Assembly: GCA_036365455.1 (NCBI GenBank)
Contig: JAWQUS010000030.1
Span: forward strand, 8,370,001-8,434,000
Origin: Macrosoma leucophasiata
Lineage: Eukaryota; Arthropoda; Insecta; Lepidoptera; Hedylidae
Direction: 5' to 3'
Length of the DNA: 64,000 bases
The translations under genes and the position numbers were made by a program. Under the pieces are notes generated by a model that was not told the DNA's origin, made no database searches, and was given only the letters and a program-made list of their open reading frames with translations. Positions 34,508 to 46,189 of this stretch are shown in pieces. Each line of letters starts with the position of its first letter. Within the stretch, counting starts at the first letter, position 1.

Positions 34508-34698
34508 TAGTGATTCCCAAAGTAGTCCATATAGACCCCCTGGGGTCTATGGGAGACTCGATGGGGTCTACGTATATGCGTAAATAAGTAAATAAAAATG
34601 GGATATATGGGAAAGTGATATAAATGTTAGCAAGGAGGTCCACCGACACCAGAAAAAATTGAAAGGGGTCTACAAGAAAAATTGTTTGGGAACCTCTG
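34508..34698. mobile_element. hAT-like MITE with 8-bp target duplication
   Basis: 191 bp. Left end TAGTGATTCCCAAAG and right end, reversed, CAGAGGTTCCCAAAC. The flanks CTCTAGAC (34500-34507) and CTCTAGAT (34699-34706) match at 7 of 8 bases. TIRs of the CAGTGGTTCCCAAA type and 8-bp duplications are characteristic of hAT elements. No transposase. Confidence 0.8.
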
Positions 34699-34709
34699 CT
34701 CTAGATTGA

Positions 34710-36685
34710 TGACTAGAAACCCACACCAACTTCGCGGGTATAGGGTCATAGGCAACTACTACTAAGACTGATGGATCAAGTCGATCAAAGGTTCAAATTG
34801 GGAGGATTTTCAGATGGGATCGATGAGTACCTTCGCTCTCTTTCATATGAAAATCAGTATAGAAACAGAACTTGGTAAATACGATAGAAACTTTTCACTT
34901 CTCTTTTAACAAAATCAAGCGCAAAATAAAGTTTCTTAAACACCAACAACTGAGTGACCTGGCACGTCAGCGGCAAAATAAATTGTCTTACACAATCGTA
35001 TATCAAGCAACTATTAAATATGCAAGTATAACATCGAGTGAGTATATATATCGCTCGTTACAGCCACAGATGCTCTAATGGGATACAATTATGACGACCA
35101 GAACGGTCAGCGATAAGCGTGCTATTGAGTCATTTACATACATGCTCCATTTGCCTGTTCACGATCGTACATGCAAACTCAGTTCGATTTTAATACGATG
35201 CAATCGCAATCCAGATGCGAATAGGATTAGGTCACTCGTTTATGCTTATCTCATTAGTGTGTTCTCATGTGTAGTTTGAGAGTCCTTATACCATTATAAA
35301 GGTCCCATATTTATAAAATGAAGTCACAAATTTATAACATAAGAATAGTTATCTGAACTGAGACGTTACGTTACAACAGAGACGTAGACAGCTCGCTTGT
35401 TCGAGTAGTTACTTCGGGTGGTTGACTTGGAGCTTGAGTAGCATCCTTCTGCGGAGTTGACGAGTTTCGTAGACTTTAACGCACATAATAAAAAGCTGTT
35501 TAATGGCCGATTTACTTCAAATATTGCGACTTTGAGGGCAGAAATATATACAACTATGCGCTGGCTAATGGACTCTCACCAGAAGGAGGAGGATACCAGT
35601 TGGAGAGGGTCACACCGCCTATTCGCTAGTTTTTCTGCGGAACTCACATTCCATCAACTATAAGGTGTTGATAAAAGGTCCTTAAGGAAGGGTTGGTTTG
35701 GTTTGGTTTCGCCCCTGTTGCCTTTTTCGACCCGATCAGCAGATAAACTTTATGGGTCAGCAGATTTGGATAGGCTGAGAGAGTTCCTGATGTTGTACCC
35801 ACAGTTTATTTGCCGCCAAACGCTACAATGAAATTTAAAATATAAATATAAAAGTCATCCGCCATGCGGGTTCATCCAACTTCAGGTTTTAAAAAACCTT
35901 GTTTGCCATTTTCACAGCTTAAGTCTTTTGCAGGTGTCGTGCAAAATATTTTACTGTCACTAAATTTATAAAATCGATTTTGCTTAAACAGTTTTACGAG
36001 ATTAAACCCCAGACATCTTTATCCACGAGCCGTAATTACTTGAATGTCTTAATTTTATAGATGCCTACGTAATCAGCTATCAAGTGAGTACATAAAACGT
36101 ATCTCAATGCATACCAGGTCTATTTTACTTCAGGACTCTATAAAATTTACCGCCGATAAAATTTACAACTCAATATGTAAACCGTTTCTCTGTAGCCAAG
36201 GTTTTTAATTTGTCATATGCTAAAACAATATCCCCAGTTAAAGTTTAGATAGCTAGAATTTATAGCGCTGATTACGGTTTATCTTGAGAGGCATCTTAAA
36301 TTTTGTAATTTAATTAAGTAGGCTTATTCCTTCGGATCCACATATGCAAATTCTGACATGGTGGAATTTTGTTATGGATATATACATTTTTGGTGACAGG
36401 TCGTCATACTTTGTGAAGAACTACTCCTCTTATGTTTCCTGCTTATAGGTATAGGTATATATTATATTATCTGCGTTTTATAAAATAAACGACCGTTATT
36501 TGTTAACTTGACACTTGTTTGTATCTTGTAAAGGATCATAATTAATATGCTTTGTATGGTTCATGAATTGAAAACACAAAATGCACTTCATAGAAAAAAT
36601 ACTTGCTCCTTATCATTTGTTTTGTTACTCGCCGATTAATGTTGTAATACAGATGCAAAAATAACATACATATGTGTCGCATATG
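34710..36685. other. No gene seen
   Basis: Mostly unique sequence. 35380-35830 is less AT-rich and contains a GGTTTGGTTTGGTTTCG run, but no protein similarity was recognised. Confidence 0.4.
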
Positions 36686-36687
36686 GA

Positions 36688-36757
36688 ACACTACCATTTG
36701 CCGGAAGATAGATTAGGTAATGCGGTGGTGCTTACACTGGAAGTCTACCACCAGTAT
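36688..36757 (-). mobile_element. SINE-like family G, 5'-end fragment with deletion
   Basis: ACACTACCATTTGCCGG, GATTAGGTAATGCGGTGGTG and GTCTACCACCAGTAT match in reverse; the hairpin block is missing. Confidence 0.6.
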
Positions 36758-37383
36758 CTTATAACCATAATTTGTTCACTATGAACAGAGATAGCAAACA
36801 TATCGTAAATCTACCATATATCATACATTATGTACTATTGATAGCACGTTATACGCTATTATATATTAACCAGCGGGGTCATTCTGGATCCTCTGTAACA
36901 ATGCTAACCACTCTATTAACATAACGTGGATGCTGTAAGTAGAACAAATGGAAGGTCAATGTGTATCGGCGCTCATATCTATAATAATACGAAAAAACAC
37001 TCTACGGAATGCGCGATTGACAGTAAGTTGATTGATGTGATTGAAATGCGATTTTTTCTGTTCATGGCCAAGAATTGATTTGGTATTAGGAAATATTGAG
37101 GAACACTCATATTTAAATAAGCCAAAAAAACCTGCATGTATATTTGTGAATGAATTTTCGTTTGTATCTGCTTTTTTTTAATTGGGCATACGTAGGCGGC
37201 TTGTATTGAGACGGCACTAGTCTACTTCACTGGGCAATCGTAAAGGGCTCTCAGCCTAAGAAAATTTACACAACTGTCTGAGGTCCCCTGTGGATTCAGT
37301 CATCGGCTTAGGACGTTGCGAGGAAATGCATAAGACATATGCGATTAGGGCTATGCAACTTTCGCTTCTTCATCGGTTGGTGA

Positions 37384-37612
37384 CATAGACACACCGCGGA
37401 CACTCCTCCAAAATTCCATACAAGCGCTTAATTTGGTCTCTATTACAGAGACATCAATCAGTGACGTGTATTTACACGTGCACCTATGTCCATAGCACGT
37501 AGAAAATACTAAACGTCGCCCATAAGAGGGGAGGGGTGAGACGGGGATATCGGGCGGGACGTCGAAGTGTCCATTCTATACGTAATGTTATTACATATTC
37601 TCTGACACAGCG
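37384..37612 (+). repeat. Dispersed repeat R, copy 2
   Basis: Partner of 2969-3190, with scattered substitutions and small indels. It directly abuts a hAT-like MITE copy at 37613. Confidence 0.7.
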
Positions 37613-37913
37613 CAACATGGGCAACCGGTCGCGGCGGACCGTACAAGATCAAATGTTCCTATGCCTGGCGCCCAGATATTTAAATGTGTGCGTGAAATTG
37701 TTTATGTATTTCGTTAAAAAAATCGTATAGTACTACGAAACTCACACCTTGACTAGGTGTGAGTTTCGTAGTACTATACGATTTTTTTAGTGTGGAGTGT
37801 GTGCCATATGTATTTCCCCCGCTAAAAATTACAGACTCTTTTGCACCTTTAATAAATGCTAGGGCTACTCCCCTCCGGTCTGCCGCGACCGGTGGGCCAA
37901 GTTGCTCTATGGT
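37613..37913 (+). mobile_element. hAT-like MITE copy with internal palindrome
   Basis: Ends GCAACATGGGCAACCGGTCG and, reversed, ATAGAGCAACTTGGCCCACC match the termini of the 15114-15434 element, as do TTTAAATGTGTGCGTG and ATTTCCCCCGC inside. The centre has been converted into a perfect 34-bp-arm palindrome (37716-37788). Confidence 0.7.
37716..37788. repeat. Perfect 34-bp-arm palindrome inside a MITE
   Basis: Arms 37716-37749 and 37755-37788 are exact reverse complements with a 5-nt loop. In the related MITE copies the same site is single (ACTCACACCTTGACTTTAAC), so the inverted arm arose secondarily here. Confidence 0.9.
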
Positions 37914-38004
37914 TGGTGATAACCAGAATAGTAACTCGCGGCTCGTACTAGGGCCGAGATGGGTGATCATTTCTATGTCAATGGAAGTTTTTTTAATGTA
38001 ATGA

Positions 38005-38050
38005 TGGTGATAATCAAGCATGCAGTTTACATAGATAATGAATGTAGATG
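38005..38050 (-). mobile_element. SINE-like family G, 3'-end scrap
   Basis: TGATAATCAAGCATGCAGTT plus TACATAGATAATGAATG resembles the family G 3' end in reverse. Confidence 0.3.
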
Positions 38051-38192
38051 TAAAAAATCTAGAGATCTCATACATGCGTTCACTCTTGATGCCCTTTTGT
38101 GCAGGTAGAAATCCTCATGGAACCCGTAATCTAGCGTAGAGTGAAACTTCTACTCAGTTAGACCCGGGTGGCTCGGTGGATATATCGTTATG

Positions 38193-38280
38193 TGGTTAAT
38201 ATTTTGAGAAGTGTCATTTGTTATCAACCTATTTAGTAAAATAGGTTGATAACAAATGACACTTCTCAAAATATTAACCA
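38193..38280. repeat. Perfect 42-bp-arm palindrome
   Basis: Arms 38193-38234 and 38239-38280 are exact reverse complements separated by only 4 nt (AGTA). The arms are unlike any other repeat in the window. Confidence 0.95.
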
Positions 38281-38289
38281 TAGCAGTAG

Positions 38290-39520
38290 CTATGTGATAC
38301 AAAAATTCAAATTCAAATCTATTTGACAATCTCATTTTCTACTACAAAAAAGAAACAAAACACGTTACACCACACATCATAAAAAAAATAACTTTAGCGC
38401 AATTAATCAATAATCTAGTTGGACCGCCTGTCCAACACTCCTTATAAATATTTCGATCTAAATTTAGACAAACAAGACAAATAAAATCACTTAATCCGAA
38501 TGAACAGAAAAGGCCAGGCGACGATGTGACAGCCGATACACTTTCACCCGTCAAAAATATTTAATTATGATTATTAATGTTAATTTATTACCTAACCTGA
38601 TAATTTAGATGAAGTACGTCATCATTACTTTTGCACGCAAATGTGTGTTGTATACATTGGATGTTAGGAGCGAAAATTGTGTAAATTTCGTTGATGTATT
38701 TAACTATAATTGATTACAGTAGGTATATGACTCTGATAATCCGTGGCACTCGTTGCATCCGGTTACCCAGCGAGTACAAGGTGATATCAAACTACTTACT
38801 ATGACTCTAATATAAAACCGTATACCTAACCATATATGATTTTACGCGAAGGTGGGACATGTTAGACATGAACAAGGTTACGTTATGTTCGCGTATATGA
38901 TAGTTTTATTTGCAAGTATCTACTACGTCAGTGGTTCTCATAGCGTGCTACGCGGAGCCCACCTCCACAAAGTTCCAGGCTCACCAGACTCGTCACTTCC
39001 ATATAAAATGAAAAAACCTTTTTTTAAAATAATAAAATCATTGAAATATAACTATTTTTACCATTTATGTCGCTTAAACTTAAATGAGTTTTAAAATCAA
39101 CCCGACGTTTCGCTCGCTTTTCGTCTTCCGTAGTCCCGGGCAGAACAAGATGATATCAAATTAGAACACATTAATAATAGAATAAACAGTGCAATATTTA
39201 ACAAATGTCCTTTTCCTTATAATTCGACGTTTAGATGGCTAATATATGGCTAATAAATTCCCATCATAATATCTAGTACTGTTTATGAATAGAATTTGAA
39301 GCTAGTTTTATAATAACTACTAAAATTCGAAAACATTTAAGTTTGACTTTGTTTATATTGTTTTCGTAACTTTTAAGTCATTTTTGAAAAATATTATTTC
39401 ATGATTTACCATAAAAACACACAAAAACTGATTGGAAACGTATAATTAATTTTGAACTGCAGTTTTTTACTTTGTCAGAGACAAAGGTGTATTGAGTAGG
39501 TTACCCATCGTTTACGTCAT
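38290..39520. other. No gene seen
   Basis: AT-rich unique sequence; nothing recognised. Confidence 0.4.
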
Positions 39521-39529
39521 TTTATGGAA

Positions 39530-39690
39530 GGTGCCCAATGCCATCTTCGGAGTTTGGTAATGTGATCGCGATCTGTTACATCTGCCAAAACTTAATAGCA
39601 AATCGTAGGCGTTTGCATGTATGCTTGAAATACACCCTTTTGCCTCTGCCGACATCCTCCGGGTAATGCGTAAGATTACGTTTTAATTTT
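39530..39690 (+). mobile_element. SINE family A, partial and diverged
   Basis: The 3' half only: TTTGGTAATGTG, GCCAAAAC, CGTAGGCGTTTGCATGTATG and GCGTAAGATTACGTTT match family A in the same order. Confidence 0.5.
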
Positions 39691-40349
39691 AAAAACCTTT
39701 TCAGACCCGAGATACTTTCGAAAAAGAATAAATTATAGGAGCTTAAATAGCGAAACCCAAAGGAAACATAATTACATGTTCAACATTTTAATGAGGTGAT
39801 TATAATTAAAATAAGTATGTCTACAAAAGTGTGAACAAGCCGAAGTCATTTCAAATCGCATTACACACAAACATGTTCTTGAGATGATAATTTTTTTTTA
39901 TGTTGTAACTAGATAATATTGGGCGTGTCGGATTTCAAGGCAAATGTTTTATATTCACGAATACACATCCATCAAAACCTGATGTCCTTTAAAATAACGA
40001 AAGTTACATCATATTAGTTATACATAATAATGTGAGTCATATATGAAAGCGAATTTCAAATTGTCTCTTAACTAGTTAAAAAAGTATATCGATTCGAATT
40101 TCGAATGGTAAAAGTAATGCTGTATTTTTTTCATTGCTGTTCTTTAATTATTTATTTAAATCTAAATTTATGCTGACACAAATTTCCAAATTTAAAAATC
40201 CTTATCTATTTTATCCATGATCCATTTAAAACAAGGAAAAATTATGTTTGATTGATTTAAAGAAGATTATTTGATGCAATATAAGAATACTTTTTAAATT
40301 AATTTGGAATTAGATGCAATAAATTGCGTAAGTTCGTTAAGTTTGTATG

Positions 40350-40535
40350 GCCCCGAAATAACTATCACGGATACACAACAACTGAGGTCTCAATGGTGGC
40401 ACGTCGGCATTTTAACCTCTGTTTTATTTGTAGATAGATGTCCATATAGGCAGAAGTGATCACTTAACATCCATACTGCAACTGACGTCGGTGGCAAACA
40501 AGCATGCAGTTCATGCATGCTTGTTTGTCACCGAC
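40350..40535 (+). mobile_element. SINE-like family G, 3' half ending in a foldback
   Basis: GTATGGCCCCGAAATAACTA through CACTTAACATCCATACTGCA follow family order. The 3' end is then an inverted repeat: arms 40487-40508 and 40514-40535 pair with one mismatch and a 5-nt loop, so the TGCATGCTTGTTTG tail occurs in both orientations. Confidence 0.65.
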
Positions 40536-40539
40536 AAAA

Positions 40540-41800
40540 AATAAAAAATACCTTTCTTCCTTAATGTTAGATAAGTATATTTTATCTTATTGATATTTAC
40601 TGTTTGTATCACCACCAACACACTAAAAAAAGTAGCAAAAACTATCAGACAACAATATAAATATGAATGAAACTTATGAATGGGTTTTATGGATCGAAGT
40701 GATGTGTGATGCGTATAGATCATATAGGCGGTGAATAAAGCCATAATATTAATGGATGTCCTTGGTTATAACTATTATTATGGTATCGTATATATAGTCC
40801 CATAACTATTATTGTTGTATAGTATCAATATAAAAGCACGTTATGTATACGAAGGTTAAAACTTTTCAATGACTTGAAACGCACATTGCTCGACTTTCAA
40901 ATAAACCAAAAAAAAATAATGCAAATGCCTCTCTTCTCGTCTTAAACAATATAAATATATACGCAAACGATATAATCAAACTACCTATAGTCCGAACGTG
41001 AGTTGAATGGCAGCTATCACAGTAAATTTTGAACTGTGGGGTCTGCATTACTTGAAGACACTACGCGCGTGTCGATGTTGATGAAAGATTACATGTCTGA
41101 ATTTTCCTTACAGTGGATCTCGATCTACTTCGATTAAAGTTACTTCGGAAATAAATATCGATTTCATACAAAAAAGCATTGAGTCCGCTTCATTCTGCCT
41201 TATCACAATTTGTGTAGCCAAATCCGTTATTTTATGTTTAATTTAACAACTAAACTAAACTGAAAGGAATATTTGCAATCAGATCTACACACAAGAATCA
41301 CACAAAACCATTACACTCGTAAAAAGCATTTTGCCGAGAAATGTAAGTAGAAAAATAATTGATAATTCTGAAAGTATGATAAACTGTTTGTCGCAGTTGC
41401 AGATATATGCGCGTCGTTAGGCTAGGCACGGTGGTTTATGGATGTCTTGAAATATTGCCTAGAGTTGGCCACCTGGCATGTCATGCTAACCTATTTCCCT
41501 AATTGATGTCAGAAAACAAGATACCAGAAATCCACATCACTTTTTCTTCGATGTTAACTATTTACAATTTATATAATATACACTCGTGTCATCTGTCGTA
41601 GCTTTTTTTAACCATATCCGTTCTGAGCAACTATTGCGATGCCAAAGCCTGTGTGTTCCATTCCTAGTTAGTCAGTATTGGGCTTTCCTTTTCATTTCTG
41701 GGCATGTTTTAGTCGTATTTTTGCACACATTTTGTGAACTCCATTAATTGTAATTAAGTACCAAGTAGTTGTTATGTAACTGAAGTTGGAATAACAATTT
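40540..41800. other. No gene seen
   Basis: AT-rich unique sequence; nothing recognised. Confidence 0.4.
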
Positions 41801-41804
41801 AACT

Positions 41805-41865
41805 GCCTGAGTAGTGGTAGCAGGCCACAACTACTACGTACCTAGATTCGATCACCGGGTCGGTA
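41805..41865 (+). mobile_element. SINE family A, tRNA-head fragment
   Basis: CTGCCTGAGTAGTGGTAGCA and GATTCGATCACCGGGT match the family A head. It is cut off exactly where a 37-bp tandem array begins. Confidence 0.5.
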
Positions 41866-42050
41866 AGTGCTATTAGCATTTTCCAATGAAAATCCAAAAA
41901 TCAGTGCTATTAGCATTTTCCAATGGAAATCCAAAAATCAGTGCTATTAGCATTTTCCAATGAAAATCCAAAAATCAGTGCTATTAGCATTTTCCAATGG
42001 AAATCCAAAAATCAGTGCTATTAGCATTTTCCAATGAAAATCCAAAAATA
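41866..42050. repeat. 37-bp tandem array, five units
   Basis: Units start at 41866, 41903, 41940, 41977 and 42014 with AGTGCTATTAGCATTTTCC. They are identical except for one position (CAATGAAAAT or CAATGGAAAT) that alternates A, G, A, G, A, implying a 74-bp higher-order unit. Confidence 0.95.
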
Positions 42051-42120
42051 TCACTCTTATTTCAACAGAAAGGTAAGACATATGCTGATAAAATTACGTA
42101 AGGATTAATTATGCAAATAT

Positions 42121-42720
42121 CTGAGGGCTGGATCAAGAGTCTTAAGCGAATCACACACGGGACCACGCGCCGCCACGGAGGGGGGTGGTGGTGAAGCGGA
42201 TTTTTAGCGTTGTTCACGTAAGGCGTAAGGAGGTTTATGCGTCTATCTATCTGCGCGGATAGATTTATCGCGGTTTTGGCCAGATTGATCACATAATGAA
42301 TGAGAGCTGAAGTAGCAATAATTGTGACAGAAGTATGGCTTGTGCTGCGTAGAAAAAAAGACGTCGAAATCCATTGTATTTCAATTGCATGACGTCCTCC
42401 ACTCACGAGGTACCGCTGCTCCGCGCGGACGACAGCGCGAAGAGGCGGTGGCGGCGAGAGCATTGCTATCCGGTCGAGCGGTGTAAGTGTGAATGGTATC
42501 AACGTATTTAATATAGAGGCCATGCAACATGAAATCCGCTTCACCACCTACCACTGCGTTGCGCGGTCCCGTGCGTGATTCGCCTTAGGAATCGGCGTGC
42601 ATGTATCAAGGAATGATGAATGTAGAAGCACGGTAGCTGTGTCAGGACCTGAATATCTGGCGCTTTACACTCTCTGCCTTGACTCTGGCGTGAAAATACA
42701 TACATACGTACATACAAACT
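42121..42720 (+). mobile_element. Non-LTR retrotransposon RT-tail fragment split by a MITE
   Basis: GGATCAAGAGTCTTA before the MITE and TTAGGAATCGGCGTGCATGT after it, followed by TCAGGACCTGAATATCTGGC and a CATACATACGTACATAC tail, match the fragment at 26282-26512. Confidence 0.65.
42145..42584. mobile_element. Harbinger-like MITE with TTA target duplication
   Basis: 440 bp with imperfect terminal inverted repeats of about 55 bp. Left: AGCGAATCACACACGGGACC. Right, reversed: GGCGAATCACGCACGGGACC. Both continue to GGTGGTGAAGCGGATTT. TTA flanks both ends (42142-42144, 42585-42587) and the interrupted LINE fragment resumes exactly there, so the insertion boundaries are firm. A 3-bp TTA duplication fits PIF/Harbinger. 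A 161-codon open frame on the - strand (42062-42547) covers most of it but resembles no transposase I recognise. Confidence 0.75.
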
Positions 42721-42809
42721 AATAAATTACATATTTTCTTCAACTTATCAGTAATAAAAAAATTGTACTGCATGAAAACTCAAACTTTTATAGCTATTTA
42801 ATTGCGTAA

Positions 42810-42985
42810 TATTATAAGTATACGTCTTTGCTTATCTGTTCGGGAAAACATAGGTGAGTAAGATTATTTCATCCGCTGACGGTCCAGTGTTTATTAAAGC
42901 CAGGTTCAATAAAATCTGAAACCTAGCTGGTGTATTGTAACCGTGAACAAGCGGCCACCCACGTACGAGTGCGTCGGCGACTGTC
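42810..42985 (+). repeat. Direct repeat E, copy 1
   Basis: GCTTATCTGTTCGGGAAAAC, CAGTGTTTATTAAAG, GAAACCTAGCTGGTGTATTG and ACAAGCGGCCACC match 43465-43625 in order. Confidence 0.55.
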
Positions 42986-43274
42986 GTGTTTGGGTTTCAC
43001 TAGTGAGATTATTAGGGTGTCTGTGTACTGAGGTACCTATACCTACAATAGTACCATGTACTTTTGGCAACGCTATATACATATCTTGACTGATAGTCAC
43101 TCACAAACAAATACCAATACTAAAAGTTGAAGAGATGTTTTTGAATGTTCAATACTGTGATTTTAACAATTTTAATTACCGTCGCATATTCCTATACATG
43201 AGATTGCATGTATGCGTTATTTTGTTATTAAAATCGATTTATGTATTAAATAATATCTTAATTCGTAACACATT

Positions 43275-43380
43275 CGTTACACCAATGGTTGACTGGTAGA
43301 TAATGCTTTTAGCATTAAGTCCGCCTTTGTTACATAATTAGTACCTTTTTGTATGAATGAATAAATAAATAAATAACAAA
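43275..43380 (-). mobile_element. Repeat of the AAGGCGGACTTAATGCTAAA family
   Basis: On the - strand: TTATTTATTTATTTATTC, then AACAAAGGCGGACTTAATGC and TAAAAGCATTATCTACCAGT; related to the insert at 1231-1303. Confidence 0.5.
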
Positions 43381-43464
43381 ATTCCACGAGTAACATTTTA
43401 TTATCTAACAACTTTTTTTTGTTTAGCTGATAATTTTACACATTGCACAAGTAGCGGATACCCT

Positions 43465-43630
43465 TTGCTTAACTGTTTGGGAAAGCATGTGTGAGGTAAA
43501 ATATATCCTTTGCTGCCTTCTTATCCAGCGTTTATTGAAGGTTCCAGATTTTATTGAACCTAGCTAGCGCATTGTAGCCAAGCACAAGCGGCTACAATGC
43601 GCTAGGTGGCCACCTACGGTGGGCGTTTAA
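43465..43630 (+). repeat. Direct repeat E, copy 2, with a 16-bp hairpin
   Basis: Diverged partner of 42810-42985. Within it, arms 43564-43579 and 43590-43605 are exact reverse complements with a 10-nt loop. Confidence 0.6.
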
Positions 43631-43639
43631 GCTAGTCCT

Positions 43640-45955
43640 AATCCTCATTCGTAAAAGCTCCAAAATATCACATTTCCTAAACAAACATACGTAAAAGATT
43701 TGTATATGAAAAATTCCATCGTGACACGTTTCATTTTACTAATAAAATCTAATAGTTGACTAAATTCACAAAAGTTGCAATCTAATTAAACGATTAGACG
43801 ATTAGTTAAAAGTGAGTTTATGTATAAGGGCAAAATCTGATAACAGAGGAAAAAAACTTTTGCAATAAGTCAAGTATGTCTCTTTTAGGTAACTTGCTGT
43901 GATAACGAAGGCGAAAGCCTGTATTCGTAGATCTGTGATAGCGGCACATCGACACATCCACTTACCAGATAAACGGGCCTGGTTTTACTTAGCACTGACT
44001 TAGTTTTGCCATCTCAATGCGTTCCGATATGCATCTCTTTCCTTAATGATTGCCGCCATTTTGAAAGTAAGATTTTTTACTGTGGATTTTTTTTTTATTT
44101 GTGAGACAGATTGTCAAATATTTTATTTGAGTTTATTGCCTAATTTAAAAAGTAATACTACATGTAATTTTTTCATAATATCATAAAGCATCTTAACAAT
44201 ATGACTTTGCTATCTCCAATACTTATTTTCACAGGAATTGGATCAATATTTTGTTTGTTACAAAATCTTGATTGTTTGAATTAACTTTATTAAAATATAT
44301 GCAAAAATACGTTCAATCACAATTAAAATATTGGAATTTGTTAAAGGACAAGTTCCACTGTGGGCCCGCACCTTGTACACTATATCAAAAAATAGAGAAA
44401 AATACCTACGTAGAATCGGGAAAATATTCAAAAAATAATTTGAATCTCTGTTTTTTTGTCGGCAATATTTATTTAAATTTTATGTAATTTTTGTATGACA
44501 ACAATATGTCACGGAAGTCAGTTGAAATATACTTACGGCAATTAATGGACGGTATAATAAACGATTTGAATAGCTGAAACTGATTAAGTATTTTATGCTT
44601 CTTCTCTCAATATAGTGTAGGCACAAGGCGCAGGTCCAACCTCCATACATTTTGGAACGTCTCCTTTATCCAAATATAAAGAGCTTTCATTTTTTTCTCC
44701 AAAAAAATACAGATAATTTTTCAATTCAGAGAAACACACTCGTAGAATGTATTCCGTGTCACGTCTTGCGGTATAATGATAATTGAAAAAATACAGGTAA
44801 TTTAAAAAAAGAAAAGTAATTTGCGTCATTAAAAAACTTCCAGCAAAGTCAATTTCACTATTTCTTTCTAGAAAATTCATTACCTATAAATATTTACTTT
44901 GATCTTAAGATACGATTCAAAGAACAGCAATCATCATTCCGAATAAATCGAGCCAGTGGTAAAGTAATTTAATACTACATGACGACATGGTAGGCATTTT
45001 TAATTATTGATATTAACGTTTCTGATATATATCTTCATTTACGCACGTACCAAAGTTATGCTTCTAATAGTGAGGTGCAATATTTATAATCGATGTAGTT
45101 AAATATCTAGAGCTTGATGTTGGACACTTAACTTAGTAATTATAATGTAATTAAAAATCATACAGCACGCGTGTGTAGTTTCTGGTGAAATATATTATGT
45201 TTAACCTATGACAAAATATATACTTTTATATTTGAAAGGGAAATTACGAGTATCACGGTACTCACCCACTTTACGAATAATAGTCGATCAAGTACTCGAA
45301 AAAACGGAACGTAGAAAAAAAGGGCTGCTTGAGATGCACTTGGCCGGTTTTTATTGTCAAAACAAACATTATGAAACTAAGTCACTACAACTCATTTTTT
45401 CTTTAAATCAATAAAAATTTGATGAGGTCGTTAACGATAGGCTTTATATTATTATGTTTTGGATTCGATTCCCGTAGCCAGTAGCTTGAGATTTGTTTCC
45501 AAACACCGCCGCAGTTTTTTCAATCGTAGGCACCTCGGAAATAAGATCTAGAGATGGATACTAAATCATTTCAATAGGTTCACCTGTTGCTTACCTACAA
45601 GGACACGGAACCTAAAATTAGTTACCAAATCATGGATACAGTATCAGGGAACTGGCTGCTTGACCATATGGGCACTTTAAGCGGTGGTAATAAATGGTAT
45701 ATTTTAGATTAGGAGAGAATTCTGTGATTGTACCAAACTTAGACATGATTACATGTCCTTACCTTTTGTTGTGTCCTACATGACCTTTTGTCATCTTACG
45801 GAGGGGTTAATAAGTTTTTAAAGTGGTTGATAGTTTTTCAAAGAAAATAAAATAATTTAAAAAATACCTAAATATTTATTTCAATTTATAATTTTTGCAC
45901 CCGAATGTACCCAAAACGTCGTTCAGGACATCACAACCGATGAGGAACTTTTAAT
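43640..45955. other. No gene seen
   Basis: AT-rich unique sequence. A short GGCCAAGTGCAT-type repeat scrap lies in reverse at about 45327-45355. Nothing else recognised. Confidence 0.4.
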
Positions 45956-45959
45956 ATTT

Positions 45960-46185
45960 TTTTTATGTCATGAAGTGGCAATCAATACATCCTGTAAACA
46001 TCTACATAAAACCAGACATTTCAATTTAGATGCGCTACCTGGGGTGTAAGTTACATCTCTGTGCCAGAAATTACAGGATCGAACTTTACCACCTAACCGG
46101 AACACGATAGGACTGAACACTACCATTTAGCGGCAAATTATGCAGTGGCATTCGCGAGTTCCGTTACTGGAGCTCTACCACCAAC
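45960..46185 (-). mobile_element. SINE-like family G, near complete
   Basis: Reverse copy from TTTTTATGTCATGAAGTGGC to GGAGCTCTACCACCA, with deletions in the body. It is the last family G copy before the hamlet exon. Confidence 0.7.
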
Positions 46186-46189
46186 CTTT

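Noticed and set aside
41866..42050. CRISPR array
   Set aside because: Head-to-tail 37-bp tandem units with no spacers, in an animal genome.
42062..42547. 161-codon open frame on the - strand as a gene
   Set aside because: It lies almost wholly inside a Harbinger-like MITE, runs into its inverted repeat and resembles no protein I recognise.
42840..42990. Part of a transposon with TIRs
   Set aside because: The two blocks at 42810 and 43465 are in direct, not inverted, orientation and lack target duplications.
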